A stretch of DNA of 64,000 nucleotides. Origin: Gordius sp. MW1 (Eukaryota; Nematomorpha; Gordioida; Gordea; Gordiidae). The notes below the pieces were generated by a model. The model searched no databases, was not told the DNA's origin, and saw only the letters and a list, made by a program, of their open reading frames with translations. Below, one piece after another: positions 1-11,569 of this stretch. The DNA lies in NCBI GenBank assembly GCA_964036665.1, contig OZ038529.1:23074060-23138059 (forward strand). The letters are read 5' to 3'. Every line of letters begins with the position of its first letter. The first letter of the stretch is position 1. Position numbers and translations under genes: made by a program.

Positions 1-1660
1 AGTAATAGAAGGCAACTTTAAAAATGATAATTTATAAATAAAAAATGTCGAAAAATTCTGATTTTTATTTAATAAATATCTTTTTTACTATATTTAATTC
101 TATTAATTAAGGTAAAAATACATATTTTGTGAAAGTTAGGTATCATAAATAAATATTTGAAAAACATCCGATATTGCTATTGAATTATATTTTTTACCCC
201 ATCTAATCAAAATAAAGATAGTCTCTTTTCAGCCGAGGCACTAAAAATTTTAAATACTCGGAACTTAACAATAATTAATACTATAATTTTTTGTCCCATT
301 GCGACAACCACCCTCACAACCTTAAGGCCCCCAAGCCTTGAAAATTATTTCAAAATAAAAGAGGGAAACAAGTTTTAATGCTATCCCATGATAATCGCGA
401 ATCTTTTTTATAAGTTTCCAATATCTTGTTTATATTTTGATAAAAATATTAAATCACACCCTAGAGACTGATCACTAAAAAAAGACTAAAATCTATTTCA
501 AAATTATTTAATTAAGCAAACAAAAATCACCTTTTTTGCTGCTAAAAATTAAAGGTTAAAGCCAATATTTTCTACTCAGCCTTAATTAACATGCAATTGC
601 ATTTCTACATCAATACTAGCTAATTAGGGCAAGGCATTCTCAAGTTTGCTTATTTATATTTGGCCTATTTTGACAAAAATTAATATAAAGCCAAGTTTTT
701 TGAGGGATTAGATAGTTTTTATAAAATTGAGTAATTACTAGTAGAAGGAATGGACAAGATTAAAGGATTTTATTTCAGGAATTTGATTAATTAAACTTTC
801 AAATATTATTAATAAAAAATAATTTGAAAATTTTTTTAGACTTTCTCTTTTAAGTATTTTAAGTATTTACCGTTTCAATTTTGTAAGAAAAACTTTAGAT
901 ATACCATATATTATTTCTTTCCCATAAAATTCAATTGGAAATAGTCAGATGATTGACCCCCTTCTCTCCATATATCTCATAAATTAATTAATATTAATAT
1001 TAATTATATTATATAAATACACGGTTCAACAAGAAAAATTAATCGGCAAACTGTTGCAGATTCTGGTAGAGTTTTTTGCGGTGAACACAAATACATTTTT
1101 AATTCTTGCCCAATACGTCAAGTTTTTTAATTATTTGTTGTCAAAGTTGCTAAAAACAGCGATTTGGGCATTTATCAAACGTCAATAACTTGTAAATTAA
1201 TCGATTAAATTTCAATTTAATAAAAAAATTTTATAAATAAAGGGAAGAAAATTCCATTCAGTTTTTTTTATCCTAGCATAATTAATTTTACAGTTATATA
1301 GGTTAATAAATATTAACCTAATTATATAAGGCCGAATTATATTTGGAATCAAAAGTTTAAAATTTAATTTCCCTAGGGATTTAAGAAGATAATAAATTAG
1401 AATTAATTTTCTCGATAAAGAATTTCGAATTATTTAGTAAATGCAAATCAAGCAATACTATGATTTAAACATATTTTTTATTTTATTTCTAATTAAATAA
1501 TGCTAACTTAAGAAATTGACTTAATTAAAAATAATATTGGATGTGTCGAAACTTATAGGATGAAATAGAATGTTTTTTTTCTAATTTAAAAATTTTAATC
1601 CAAATATTTTTAATTTTCTTTGGAAATATAACCACACTTATAAATATAAAAAGCCCATAT
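1..1660. other. AT-rich intergenic DNA, nothing recognised
   Basis: No open frame here resembles a known protein. The stretch is very AT-rich with many homopolymer runs, and reads as intergenic or intronic DNA. Confidence 0.5.
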
Positions 1661-1661
1661 T

Positions 1662-1820
1662 CATGGGCGTAGCCAGCTTTGGAATTATAGGGGGGCAATA
1701 ATGACTTAGGGAGGTGCAAAATGTCATTTTTTAAAATTTTAGCCATAATTTTAATAAATTTCAACAATTTTGGATTTAGAGGGGGGAAGCCGCCCCTCCC
1801 TCCCCCCTCGGCTACGCCAT
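1662..1820 (+). mobile_element. MITE, GCGTAGCC family (copy 1)
   Basis: The copy starts with GGGCGTAGCCAGC and ends with GGCTACGCC, so its ends are inverted repeats. Just inside the ends lie a G-run (GGGGGGC) and its complement (GCCGCCCCTCCCTCCCCCC) around an AT-rich core. At least six related copies occur in the window. The copy at 17771-17939 has an 8-bp target duplication, which points to the hAT superfamily. No coding capacity. Confidence 0.75.
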
Positions 1821-2577
1821 ATCAAAATTGTTTTTTCTATAAAATAAAAAATTGAAATTTTTGTAATAATAAAGTGAATTTATGTTAAAATAAAATTAAT
1901 ACTTGATTTTCCGGTTGATTTTAAATTTTTATTAGAGTTTCCTTTCTTCCAATTCCTATTGCTAAAACTCCTTTGCAAACTGGAAATGTTAACTAATTGA
2001 TAGCCATTGTCATCATCTTCTCCCCCATCTTCTGGAATATTTTTTATCAAAGATACGAATATTCCCATTCCCGAAATTAATTTATTTAATAATTAAAATA
2101 AAAATGATATTTTTTCCGAAATTTGATTTATTTAAAAATAAAAAAATGATATTTTTGACGAAAATCGAGATGAAAAGAAACCAAATAAATAGCGATTGAT
2201 GGAATTTATTACTTTTTTCCCCTCATGCACTTTCAAACTCTAATAACTCTAAGAGTCATTTTATACACGCGAAGAGAGAAATAAAATCATATATATATAG
2301 ATATTGCTTTTTTATAATGCTAATAATTATTTGGATAGTAGTGTTCAAATGGGAAAAATTGGTTTATATGGGACGATATTTTGCAGATAATAATTATATA
2401 TCCGCCAGATGGCTCTAAACTATATGAAAGGGGGGGGGGTGTCATAAACTACATATATGTTTTTAATCCTCCCTACAAAATAACCTAAAGATGTTTTAAC
2501 TCTCAAGACATAGTAATTAAATAGGATTAAGAAATTTTATCTTACTCTCTAATAACAAAAAATTTGTTTTTATTGCA
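1821..2577. other. AT-rich intergenic DNA
   Basis: Short frames only, with no recognisable protein. Lies between two copies of the same MITE family. Confidence 0.4.
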
Positions 2578-2742
2578 AGGGCGTAGCCAAGGGGTGGCAG
2601 GGAGGGGCGGCTGCCCCCTTCTAAATCTTTTTTTCAAAATTCAATATAATTCTGGCTAAAATTCCTAAGAATTATCATTTTGCCCCCTCCCTAAATAATT
2701 ACTCCCCCCTCTCCCTTTATATTTAATCCTGGCTGCCTATGT
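2578..2742 (-). mobile_element. MITE, GCGTAGCC family (copy 2, reverse)
   Basis: Reverse-orientation relative of the 1662 copy. It starts GGCGTAGCCAAGGGGTGGC, carries GGGGCGGCTGCCCCC, has the same AT-rich core around TTTTGCCCC, and ends with a decayed CTGGCTGCCTATG. The right terminus is mutated, so this is an older copy. Confidence 0.65.
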
Positions 2743-3800
2743 TTTTGTGACTTAGTTTCCTTTATATATAAACCAAAAAAAAGTCTTTAAATTTTGGAGG
2801 AAAGCATGAATATTTATAATCTTGCAACTTTCTTATTAAATCGACTAAAAATTAGTTGTTAAAAAGTGGAAAGGGCATAGGGTATCTACTTAATATATGT
2901 AAATATATTCAGTTTAAGGAGCGTTTTGTTGGCGAATTTATACAATCTTAATTCCACTAGTTTTAGCTAGTCCTTATTGTCATGAAATATTGGTCCAACT
3001 TTTTGATTAATACATTTTTTGCCCCGTCCTACCAATTTGCAATTTAACAGCTATAACAACAGAGTAAGTGAATATTTTATAGGGACATTAAGGCATGACG
3101 AGACGAGGAAATGGCTAGATATTGAATTTAGTGATTTATTATAACTAAAAATTCTTGTGTTTTATTAGGATATTTTAAAAATTGCATAAATAATGGGATT
3201 CACAAAAATTGGGTTCATTTAGTTTATGGAACTTTTACATATTAATGTTCAGGCAAAATATTCATCAATGTAATTTAATTAAATGTATACTAAATAGATT
3301 TGCCAATACTTTGTGTTTGTGTATAATTGATAAAATGATGATATTCCCTGCAAAAATATATTACGTTGTAAATGTCTGTAACATATACTCCAAATATTAA
3401 ATATATTTTGAGGAAATTGGCATAATAGAAACTAAGCGATCCTTATAAGATCACAAATTAACATTATTTAAACTTCTAACCTTTTATCTCATCTACTCCA
3501 AACTAAAGCTTTCTACCTACTCAGTACAAGGGGCGATGGAGGAAAAATTGTAGTAACGTCCAAAATTGAAATCGCTTGATTTACATGGCAACAATATTTA
3601 AAAAAAAATCGAATGGCGGATAATTATAACGTGTATAGATAATAATCTTAAATTTTCCTTTTTTTCTTTACAAATTCAAAACAGTAAAGTGAGAAGTGTG
3701 TGTTTAGTTCGGAGATTTTTGGTCAGCGTTAAGGAATTAATAGCAGATGTTAATGGCGTACTTAAAAAGAAAACCGATTAAAAAAATGGCGTCGGAGATA
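2743..3800. other. AT-rich intergenic DNA
   Basis: A 63-residue frame at 3209-3400 has no recognisable features and is probably chance. Nothing else supportable. Confidence 0.4.
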
Positions 3801-4345
3801 TTTAACCACTTCCGCATATAGGTTGACCCGCCGTAAAAGTGCCTCTCCTTGAACTATCCCTTATTTTTTTTTATAACATATTAGTTTATTGATATATATC
3901 TAGATATTAAATTGTACAATTATGTAATAATGATATTTAAAAAAACATTACATGAGTGAGTGTTCATCTTCCTCGTTTATAAAAGGCCAGGAATCCAAAA
4001 AAAATTTGAAATTAAATTTTGCAATTAAGATAGCTATTGATTGTTTCAATAAAAATGCGGGGGAATATTTAGAGGGAGGGGATCGCCTGCCTATTACTTT
4101 GAATAAAGCCAACGCCATTTTTCCATAGGATCCTGAACAGGAGGAAACTATTGGGATAAAAATACTAGAGTCCGAGAGGGCCTTGCATTTTTGGAGCTTG
4201 CATTCTTCAGCGAGAGCCATGGGGTCATAATTAAGATTAGAGCGGGCAAATAGGTCTATGCATAAAAAATCCCATTTTAAAAGGAGACCAATTTTTCATG
4301 GGACTAGTGACGAACCGTCTCTCCTTGAACTATCCCTTATTTTAT
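3801..4345. repeat. Decayed dispersed repeat with a minus-strand coding remnant
   Basis: The string CTCTCCTTGAACTATCCCTT occurs at about 3842 and again at about 4319. A relative of the preceding ACCACTTCCGC block recurs at about 5637. Between the two copies, the minus-strand frame 3948-4220 encodes a short stretch (SYGKMALALFKVIGRR) that resembles a second minus-strand frame at 26632-26780 (SFGKEALAFFKSIESR). Two loci sharing a degenerate protein segment suggest an unidentified transposon family. I do not recognise the protein. Confidence 0.45.
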
Positions 4346-6156
4346 TAAAAGGATTGGAGAACTGTTCTTTTTACGTTAAATGTCATTAAAAAGAACTTAT
4401 ACGATAATTAAAAACATCTTGATATAACACATGGATACCACAGTTTTTTAATTTAATTTCTTTTCAATAATCAAAAACACAGATTAGTAAAAATAGGTTG
4501 AGAAACATAGTTTTAGATAAATATACGTTCGTTTATGTAAATCTAACGATGCCTTCTTAATTTAAAATTGGAAGCTAATTGGGCGAAATATACAATGGCC
4601 TAAATATATTCCGTATTCTGAAGTCCGATTTGGTCATATTTTTCTGCTCGAATCTGGCCCGTTCCAATTTTTTAGCTAAATTGCCCGCCCGGGCCCACTT
4701 AAACCCTTTTATGTGTCCGCCCAACCAAGCCATAACTATTAGAGTAGCATGAAATGTACGGCCAGATGATGATTTTTAAAACTCTTGCCAATGATTTTGT
4801 TATTTACTTGTAAAACTTTTAAACTTAATTTTCGATTTTTTGAATAAAAATTATGACCAATAAATATTATACAATCAAAAAAGTGACAAAATAATACGCG
4901 AAAAAGAATACACATTAGATAAATCTTTGAGCCCGAACCTTGTTATGATGCCCTCCCGGACCTGACAGAAATTCTAATTTTGCGACAGTTGCCCGGCTAG
5001 GCCTATGGGCCGTGCAAGCCAGGCCAGAAAGCGGGCAGGGATTTTATGGTATGGTCTCTGATTATCATTTATTTAATATATATACAACACTGTCATTAAA
5101 TTAATGCAAATGTATGCATTTTTTTATAAACATTTAGATATACACAGCTATATATTTCAAAAATAATGAAGTGAAAAATACCTCCAAAGTAACATTTTGC
5201 AGGCTAGATTCTTAGAAATCGTTATTTATAGAAACAGCTTAAGACTGTTTGAACTTTATGAAATAGCCGGCGATACCAAGAAAAATTCGAATTTACTTTA
5301 TTAACGCGAATACGAATAAATATTTACATCAATAAAGGAGATTTTACATTTAATATGATTTGCGAAGGGAAAATTTTAATATCCAGGAAAATTAAAATAA
5401 ATGGGGAAAACCGTAGGGATTGGGAACAATTACAAAGATTTGGCAAAATTTACAAAGATTAAAATATTGATGTAAGACTTCGCTTTTCAAGCCGTTATCC
5501 CTGGGTGGTGGGCTTGATTGAACGAACAATATACTGGAAATCTTCAGACGGGGCTGTGCGATGAAAAGCAGATGTTGCTAAGTTAAAAATAAAAATAAAA
5601 AGTAATTTAAAAAAGAGAGAGTCAAAAAAAACTTAGCCACTTCCGCGTCTAGGTTAACCCGCGGTAGGGCCGTTCTTTGACCAATTCCTTTTTTTGATTC
5701 GAATGATTGCAGAACCATTCTTTAACCCTTTTAAGTTACAATTAATAAAATAAATCTAAGTAAGATCAAAGTATACCGCGAACATTAAAACGTGGTATAC
5801 TAAAACGTGGTACGTGGTATACACGTATACCTCACTTTACTTATATGACTCGATCATTTCTAGTAATAATACAATAAATACTCTTATTTTTGTGCACTAA
5901 TGATAAGAAATTCTCCCGCAGGCTCCCACAGAAATATCAGCCAGCTAGCGGACGAGGTAAACGTACTATAAAGTCTTAAAATACATATTTGTGTAAGAAA
6001 TATAAAGTCAAGGGGGAGACAGAGATAGGATTAATTGTTATAGTATGCCTTTCACAATGGAAGGGGAGATTATTGCTGGTTTATTCACATTAAAAAGAGA
6101 GTAAAATAGGCTGCGTGACTCATGACAAAAACCAAGTGGAATTAATACTATCTACT
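4346..6156. other. Intergenic, with GGCCCGGGCC-rich decayed repeat
   Basis: Between about 4660 and 5050 there are scattered GCCCGGGC-type blocks inside otherwise AT-rich sequence. The same style occurs near 32050-32200, 48240-48310, 51480-51730 and 53510-53750, so this is probably one old MITE family. A TATAC/ACGTGG repeat patch lies at about 5790-5830. No gene seen. Confidence 0.4.
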
Positions 6157-6347
6157 TGTGGCGGTTTAGACTTTGGCGAGATGAAGTAACAAATTGAGAT
6201 TCACACACTTCGAACTTTTCAACCAATTCAATCATCCATCCATTAACAATTCTTCCGGAATATTATCTTTATCGCTCATATATTATCTGTATCGCTAATT
6301 ATAATTATTCTTAATAAAAGTAGATAATACCAAAGAGAATTATTACA
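6157..6347 (+). repeat. 5' LTR of the Gypsy element
   Basis: Begins TGTGG and ends TTACA. It matches 10933-11123 at about 95%, and the primer-binding site begins at 6349. Confidence 0.92.
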
Positions 6348-6366
6348 TTGGTAACCCCTACTAAAC

Positions 6367-7165
6367 ATGAACACGCAACCTACTGATTTTTCAATTTCCA
6401 ATGTGGAAATACCAATAAACACTTCTACAACTGGAGGTATCAAGCAGGTATCAATTGTCCACATCAAAATCCCTGAATTCCACTCTAGGAACATTCAAAT
6501 TTGGATAGCACGTCGATGCTATATTCTCAACCAGAAGGATAACTTCTCAGAAGGTAAATGCATATTTATTAGAATCTCTCCTTATAGAAGTGGCAGAGGA
6601 GGTCGCTGATCTCATCCTTAACATCCCAGAAGAGAATCCATATGATGCCTTAAAAATAGCATTGATTAAAAGAATTGGACAAAGTGACTCAAAGAGAATT
6701 CAAAAGCTCTTTAAGGATGTTGACTTAAACGACAAATCCCCAAGTCAACTCTTACGACATTTAAAGTCCTTACTAGGAGAACACCAAATGAGCGATACAC
6801 TTCTCAAGAACTTATGGGTAAACAAAATGCCTAAAGAGATTACTGGAATTATAACCTGTTTAGGGGAAGAAAAATCTCTATCAAGTTTAGCTGAAGTCGC
6901 TGACCGAATATATGAAACAATTTCACAAAATAATTATATTACTTTTATAGCTAAATCCACAGATGACAAGGCAATACAGGATTTAACACAAAAAATTAGT
7001 AATTTGGAGTTAGAGATAAACAATTTATCTCAACGATCCTACCATGGAAGAGTACGAACAAGAAGTAATTCACGGAACAGGGCACAAAAACACCCATACT
7101 TTTATTATCATTCCAAATTCCAGGACAAAAGCTCGCAAATGCGTAAAGCCCTGCGCCTTCAGTGA
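6367..7165 (+). pseudogene. Gypsy gag, broken
   Basis: The start codon is probably the ATG at 6367, just after the primer-binding site. The first part carries a segment typical of invertebrate Gypsy gag (VHIKIPEFHSRN). The frame then shifts near 6560-6590. The second part (6590-7165) carries the conserved gag core: AEEVADLIL, ENPYDALK, IKRIGQSDSKRIQ, PSQLLRHLKSLLGEHQMSD. The next reading frame overlaps the tail. The copy needs at least one frame change to be read through, so it is a pseudogene. In intact elements, gag forms the particle that packages the RNA. Confidence 0.8.
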
Positions 7166-7229
7166 TGACAATCAAAAAAAACTAACAGGCCGGGTGGTTC
7201 AGACGACGGCTACTGCTGGCATGATTCAA

Positions 7230-8181
7230 ACAGTCGTCTATTCCACATTATTGACCAAACGTCGAAACAAAAATTTTTCATCGACAGCGGAGCCGAAGTT
7301 AGTATTATTCCACCGCCAGCCAATGTCCCAAAAAATTCCAAATGGTCCGGTATTGCAAGCTGCCAACAAAAGCAACATTTGCACCTTTGGACAAAAGATG
7401 TTAGCTCTAAACCTAGGCCTAAGACGTGAGATACAATGGATTTTCGTGATAGCAGACGTTCACACACCGATTATAGGAGCTGACCTGTTACACAAACACA
7501 ATCTAATTGTGGACATTAAAAACAAAAGATTAATCGACGGAGTGACACATATATCCTCAAAAAGATTTGCCTCACAGCACCAAACATTTGGAATTTGTGA
7601 AGCATTCACTCATCATCGAGGCCATATTAAAAGGCTTTCCGTCGCTCCCATCACCATTAAACTTTACGGGTCAAATCCCACAGCACGACGTACGACATCA
7701 CATTCTGACAAAAGGCCCAGCCCAGCACTCACGCCCCAGACGATTGGCGCCCGATAAATTAAGTGCAGCCAAAAAGGAGTTCGAATTAGGTAACATCTGT
7801 GAGTCAAAAAGTAATTGGGCATCCCCATTACATTTGGCTGTCAAAACATCAGGCGACTGGAGACCCTGCGGGGACTATAGAAGCTTGAATAAAGTAACGG
7901 TTCCCGACCGATACCCAATACCCCACATACATGACTTCACAGCAAATCTATGAGGAAAAACTGTTTTTAGCAAAATGGATTTGGTAAGAGCATACCATCA
8001 TATTCCGGTTGCACAAGACGACATCTGCAAGACAGCCGTAACAAAACCGTTCGGACTTTTCGAATTCCATAGAATGCCTTTTGGGCTAAAGAACGCCGCA
8101 CAAACCTTCCAGAGGTTTATCGACGTAGTTTTAAGAGGAATAGGAGGAACCTACGCATATATAGATGATTCTATTAGCTAG
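7230..8181 (+). pseudogene. Gypsy pol, protease and reverse transcriptase N-half, broken
   Basis: A protease active-site segment (FIDSGAEVSIIPP) is readable around 7275-7315 in a frame that soon breaks. Reverse transcriptase follows, with [17 protein letters not shown] and PDRYPIPHI (up to 7953), a TGA stop at about 7951, then the frame 7975-8181 with [29 protein letters not shown] and the catalytic YIDD. A one-base shift directly after YIDD ends this frame. About 30 bp later the domain is interrupted by the hAT MITE at 8218. Confidence 0.85.
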
Positions 8182-8217
8182 CTCGTCCGACGCGGACCAT
8201 GAAAGGATCCTAAAAAC

Positions 8218-8803
8218 TAGAGATGCACCGATACCACTATTTTGTGCCGATACCGATACCAGCCGATACTTAAGAATTTTTTGCCGATACCGATACCATG
8301 CCGATACTTATAATAAAAAAAAATTTATACTAAATGTCTAGTTTTTAAATGTTTCCTTAAATTTGAAGTGTTAAAGGAATGTTTGTCTTTGCCCCCACGA
8401 CTTATTTTAGCTTTGCCTAATTCACAGATTACAATTTTTTCATCTGCTGACACAACAAAATAACTCCATAGTGTATCTAAAGAATCCATCTAAGGCTTAA
8501 TATATAATAATTTTTAAATTAAAATAATATTTACTGAAAAGCGCAGTCGGAACAGATGGTCAATGAGTTTATTATACTCCACATAGAAATATTTATAGCC
8601 AATCAAATGAAACAATTTTCAAAAAATTTGAAAAGTCCTCTATTTTTTAATCGTAGGAGATACTATAAGTATTATTTTTTGAGTTTCATATTAAAAAAGG
8701 TATCGGCTTGGTAATTGCCGATACTAGCAAAGTATCGGGCCGATTCTTTTGGCAAGGTATCGGCGCCGATACCATGCCGATACTTGGTATCGGTGCATCT
8801 CTA
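8218..8803 (+). mobile_element. hAT-type MITE nested in the Gypsy reverse transcriptase
   Basis: A 586-bp element with near-perfect terminal inverted repeats, TAGAGATGCACCGATACC at the left and its complement at the right (ending GGTGCATCTCTA). It is flanked by a perfect 8-bp duplication CTAAAAAC (8210-8217 and 8804-8811). GCCGATAC/GTATCGGC motifs are repeated in the subterminal regions, as is common for transposase-binding sites. An 8-bp duplication is the hAT signature. The core is AT-rich and non-coding, so mobility would depend on an autonomous relative. Confidence 0.95.
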
Positions 8804-8811
8804 CTAAAAAC

Positions 8812-9640
8812 CGTTCTTCAACGTCTACAAGAATATGATTTGAGGATCAATCCCGCCAAGTGCCAATTCGGAGTCGGAGAATTAGAATTTCTTGGACACA
8901 GAATATCTTCTACAGGTATAACCCCCCTACCGGAGAAGATTGATGCCATACAAAATTTTCCAATTCCGGATTCAAGTAAAAAACTCGGCAGATTCCTCGG
9001 TATGATAAATTTCTACCGGAGACTCTTACCAGGAATGGCGCAAACCTTACAGCCATTAACTGACATACTCAAAAACCCTCGAAAATCCGTGGTTTTAAAC
9101 GACAGTCAGAGGAAAGCGTTCGACAAAGCTAAAGCCGCGCTCGGCGAATTCACCACCCTAAATTTTTTGGACACCAGCCCAAAAACCAAAATTACGTTGA
9201 CGGCAGACGCATCCAATTCAGCGGTGGGTGCAGTGTTGGAACAAACTGTAGCAAAAAAAACTTTGCCTGTGGCATTTTTTTCGGTTAAGCTTCAGCCAGC
9301 TCAATCACGGTACAGCACATTTAGTCGAGAACTCCTCGCCATCTATCTATCTATCAAACACTTCAGACACATGTTAGAAGGCAGACACTTCACCGTCCGA
9401 CCATAAGCCTTTAACCTACGCATTTAATGCAAAACCTGACAAATACTCGCCGCGAGAAACCAGGCAACTGGATTTTATATCTCAATTCACCACAGATATA
9501 CAATACATCAAAGGCGAAGCGAATTCAGTCGCGGACGCACTTTCGCGGTTAGGAGTGGATGCTATCAAGTTACCAGAAATGCCCGATCTAGAAGAGATTA
9601 GCAGACAACAAATAAATGACAAATCCCTGAAAAGCTTAAA
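8812..9640 (+). pseudogene. Gypsy pol, reverse transcriptase C-half and RNase H
   Basis: Resumes directly after the MITE. QEYDLRINPAKCQFGVGELE and FLGHRISSTGI form the thumb region, and RFLGMINFYRRLLPGMAQ the connection. RNase H follows with TLTADASNSAVGAVLEQ, PVAFFSVKLQPAQSRYSTF and RELLAIYLSIKHFRHMLEGR. The frame breaks at about 9400. Another frame continues to a tail (YIKGEANSVADALSR) at about 9505-9550 that marks the end of RNase H. Confidence 0.85.
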
Positions 9641-9667
9641 GGATTAATCATCTTTGAAGTTACAGTT

Positions 9668-10450
9668 ATGGCCATTTCCAGGATCCGAGAGAAAAATCCT
9701 TTGCTATCTTTCAACTGCCAAACCTCGGCCGATCATTCCAGAAACACTCAAAAAATAGTTTTTGACCATTTTCACGCTATATCACACCCAGACATACGCG
9801 CCACTCTGAAACTAATTACAATTCGAGTGATCTGGCCGTCAATGAACCAAGACGTTAGAAATTGGGCTAAGTGTTGTTTAAAATGCCAACTAAACAAAGT
9901 TCATAAACACATTATAACGACGCCCGGGACTTTCGCACAACCAGACGCAAGATTCTTACACATACATGTCGATTTAGCTGGACCACTACCATCTTCAAAT
10001 GGTTTTACTCACATTTTGACAGCAATCGATCGTTTCTCGAGATGGCCTATGGCCGTTCCACTCAAAGAAACATCTACCGAAGAGACCGCTTTCAAGTTAA
10101 TCGAAGGTTGGATGGCCAATTACGGTGTCCCAAGTACAATTACTACCGACAGAGGACCGCAGTTTCAGTCAGGACTTTTCAGACAACTATCCAACACGCT
10201 AGGATGCAAGTACATAAGAACCACTGCCTATCACCCAGCCGCCAACAGACTCGTGGAACGTTTCCACAGGCAATTGATGGCATCTTTAAAAGCCACCGAA
10301 AAAATCAAATGGAGTGAAGTTCTTCCAATCGTGTTACTTGGTATCCGTGCCACAATTAAGGAAGACATTGGACTAACACCATCCGAACTCGTATATGGAA
10401 CCAACATAAGGCCTGGAGACTATTTTCTACAGCTACCTGAGGCCAACTAA
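9668..10450 (+). CDS. Gypsy integrase region
   Basis: A 260-residue open frame holding most of the integrase. It carries the zinc-binding HHCC module (FHAISHPDIR, then CCLKCQLNK) followed by the catalytic core with the DDE triad: VDLAGPLP, ITTDRGPQFQS and the terminal glutamate in LVERFHRQL. The downstream GIRATIKEDIGLTPSELVYG is the usual Gypsy segment after the core. Integrase inserts the cDNA copy. This part of pol is the best preserved, but the element as a whole is defective. Confidence 0.88.
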   Translation: MAISRIREKNPLLSFNCQTSADHSRNTQKIVFDHFHAISHPDIRATLKLITIRVIWPSMNQDVRNWAKCCLKCQLNKVHKHIITTPGTFAQPDARFLHIHVDLAGPLPSSNGFTHILTAIDRFSRWPMAVPLKETSTEETAFKLIEGWMANYGVPSTITTDRGPQFQSGLFRQLSNTLGCKYIRTTAYHPAANRLVERFHRQLMASLKATEKIKWSEVLPIVLLGIRATIKEDIGLTPSELVYGTNIRPGDYFLQLPEAN

Positions 10451-10932
10451 CAACCGGAAATGGAACTGCATAACTTTGTAGACAAACTAAGAAGGACAAT
10501 GTTTGCAATACCATACCCCATACCGCAACACCACAGGAAGTCAAAATACAGGTTAGTCACGATCTGTTAGAAATTTCTCATGTGTTCGTCAGAAACGACG
10601 CAGTGCAGGCCACTCACCTCACCGTATGACGGGCCGTTCAAAGTAATAAAACGCGAACCATAATACTTCGTAATAGAAAAAAATGGTAAAAGAGATTCAG
10701 TCTCAATAAACAAATTAAAACCCTGCCATCTAAGTAGAGAGGAGCCATCCTTTCAGACCGTCGACGAAACTCAAGCCGAAGCACCGACACAAGAAGCGGA
10801 AGAACCAGTCAAAGTAACTCGAAAAGGCAGAAAAGTCCATTGGCCGAAAAATCTTCGGGAATACATCACATAAGTTTTAGCCAATTTCTATCGACATATT
10901 TCAAACCTTAAATATATCTGGAAGGGGAGTAT

Positions 10933-11123
10933 TGTGGCGGTTTAGACTTTGGCGAGATAAAGTAACAAACTGAGATTCACACAATTCGAACTTTTCAACC
11001 AATTCAATCACCCATCCATCAACAATTCTTCCGGAATTATATCTTAATCGCTCATTTATTATCTGTATCGCTAATTATAATTATTCTTAATAAAAGTAGA
11101 TAACACCAAAGAGAATTATTACA
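10933..11123 (+). repeat. 3' LTR of the Gypsy element
   Basis: Preceded by the purine tract GGAAGGGGAG. Begins TGTGGCGG, ends ATTACA, and is followed by the TACT target duplication. Confidence 0.92.
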
Positions 11124-11569
11124 TACTTAAGACTAGATAAAATATGTTTAAATTATTTTCCTAGTCATTTTTTTTAATTTATAGAGTGAGTGTTATTAAC
11201 AATTTTTTGCAAAAAAATCATATCCATTTGTCAACCTTTTAAATAGCGTGCTTATTAAATAAACTCTTAATTTATTAAAGCAATTTATAGCTAAAATACA
11301 CGGCGTGGTTAAACTTTTGAATTAGGCGATGCTTGCATTCATGCACCTTATCATGATAATAAGGATATTTTAGTAAAACTACCCTGAAATAGTTTGTACT
11401 ACTCCACCGATGTGTCGCTTTATCTAAATTTAATATCGATGCAATATTTTCTCTAAAATTATATACACTCCCCATCGTAGGCGAAATTATTTGACTTGGT
11501 AGCGAATTTACTGCTAAATTTTTTATACATTTATTTTGCTATAGTGGGCCAAAGTGTAAAGAATTTGCC

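Larger units (their letters stand above)
6157..11123 (+). mobile_element. Ty3/Gypsy LTR retrotransposon, complete but mutated
   Basis: Two 191-bp LTRs (6157-6347 and 10933-11123) begin TGTGGCGG and end ATTACA. They differ at about ten positions, roughly 95% identity. The 4-bp target duplication TACT flanks the element at 6153-6156 and 11124-11127. A primer-binding site starting TGGTAACCCC follows the 5' LTR after one base, and a purine tract (GGAAGGGGAG) precedes the 3' LTR. Internal order is gag, protease, reverse transcriptase, RNase H, integrase, the Gypsy order. Frameshifts, a stop, and a MITE insertion in the reverse transcriptase show that this copy is dead. It lies about 450 bp upstream of the first receptor-ectodomain gene, in the same orientation. 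Confidence 0.93.
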
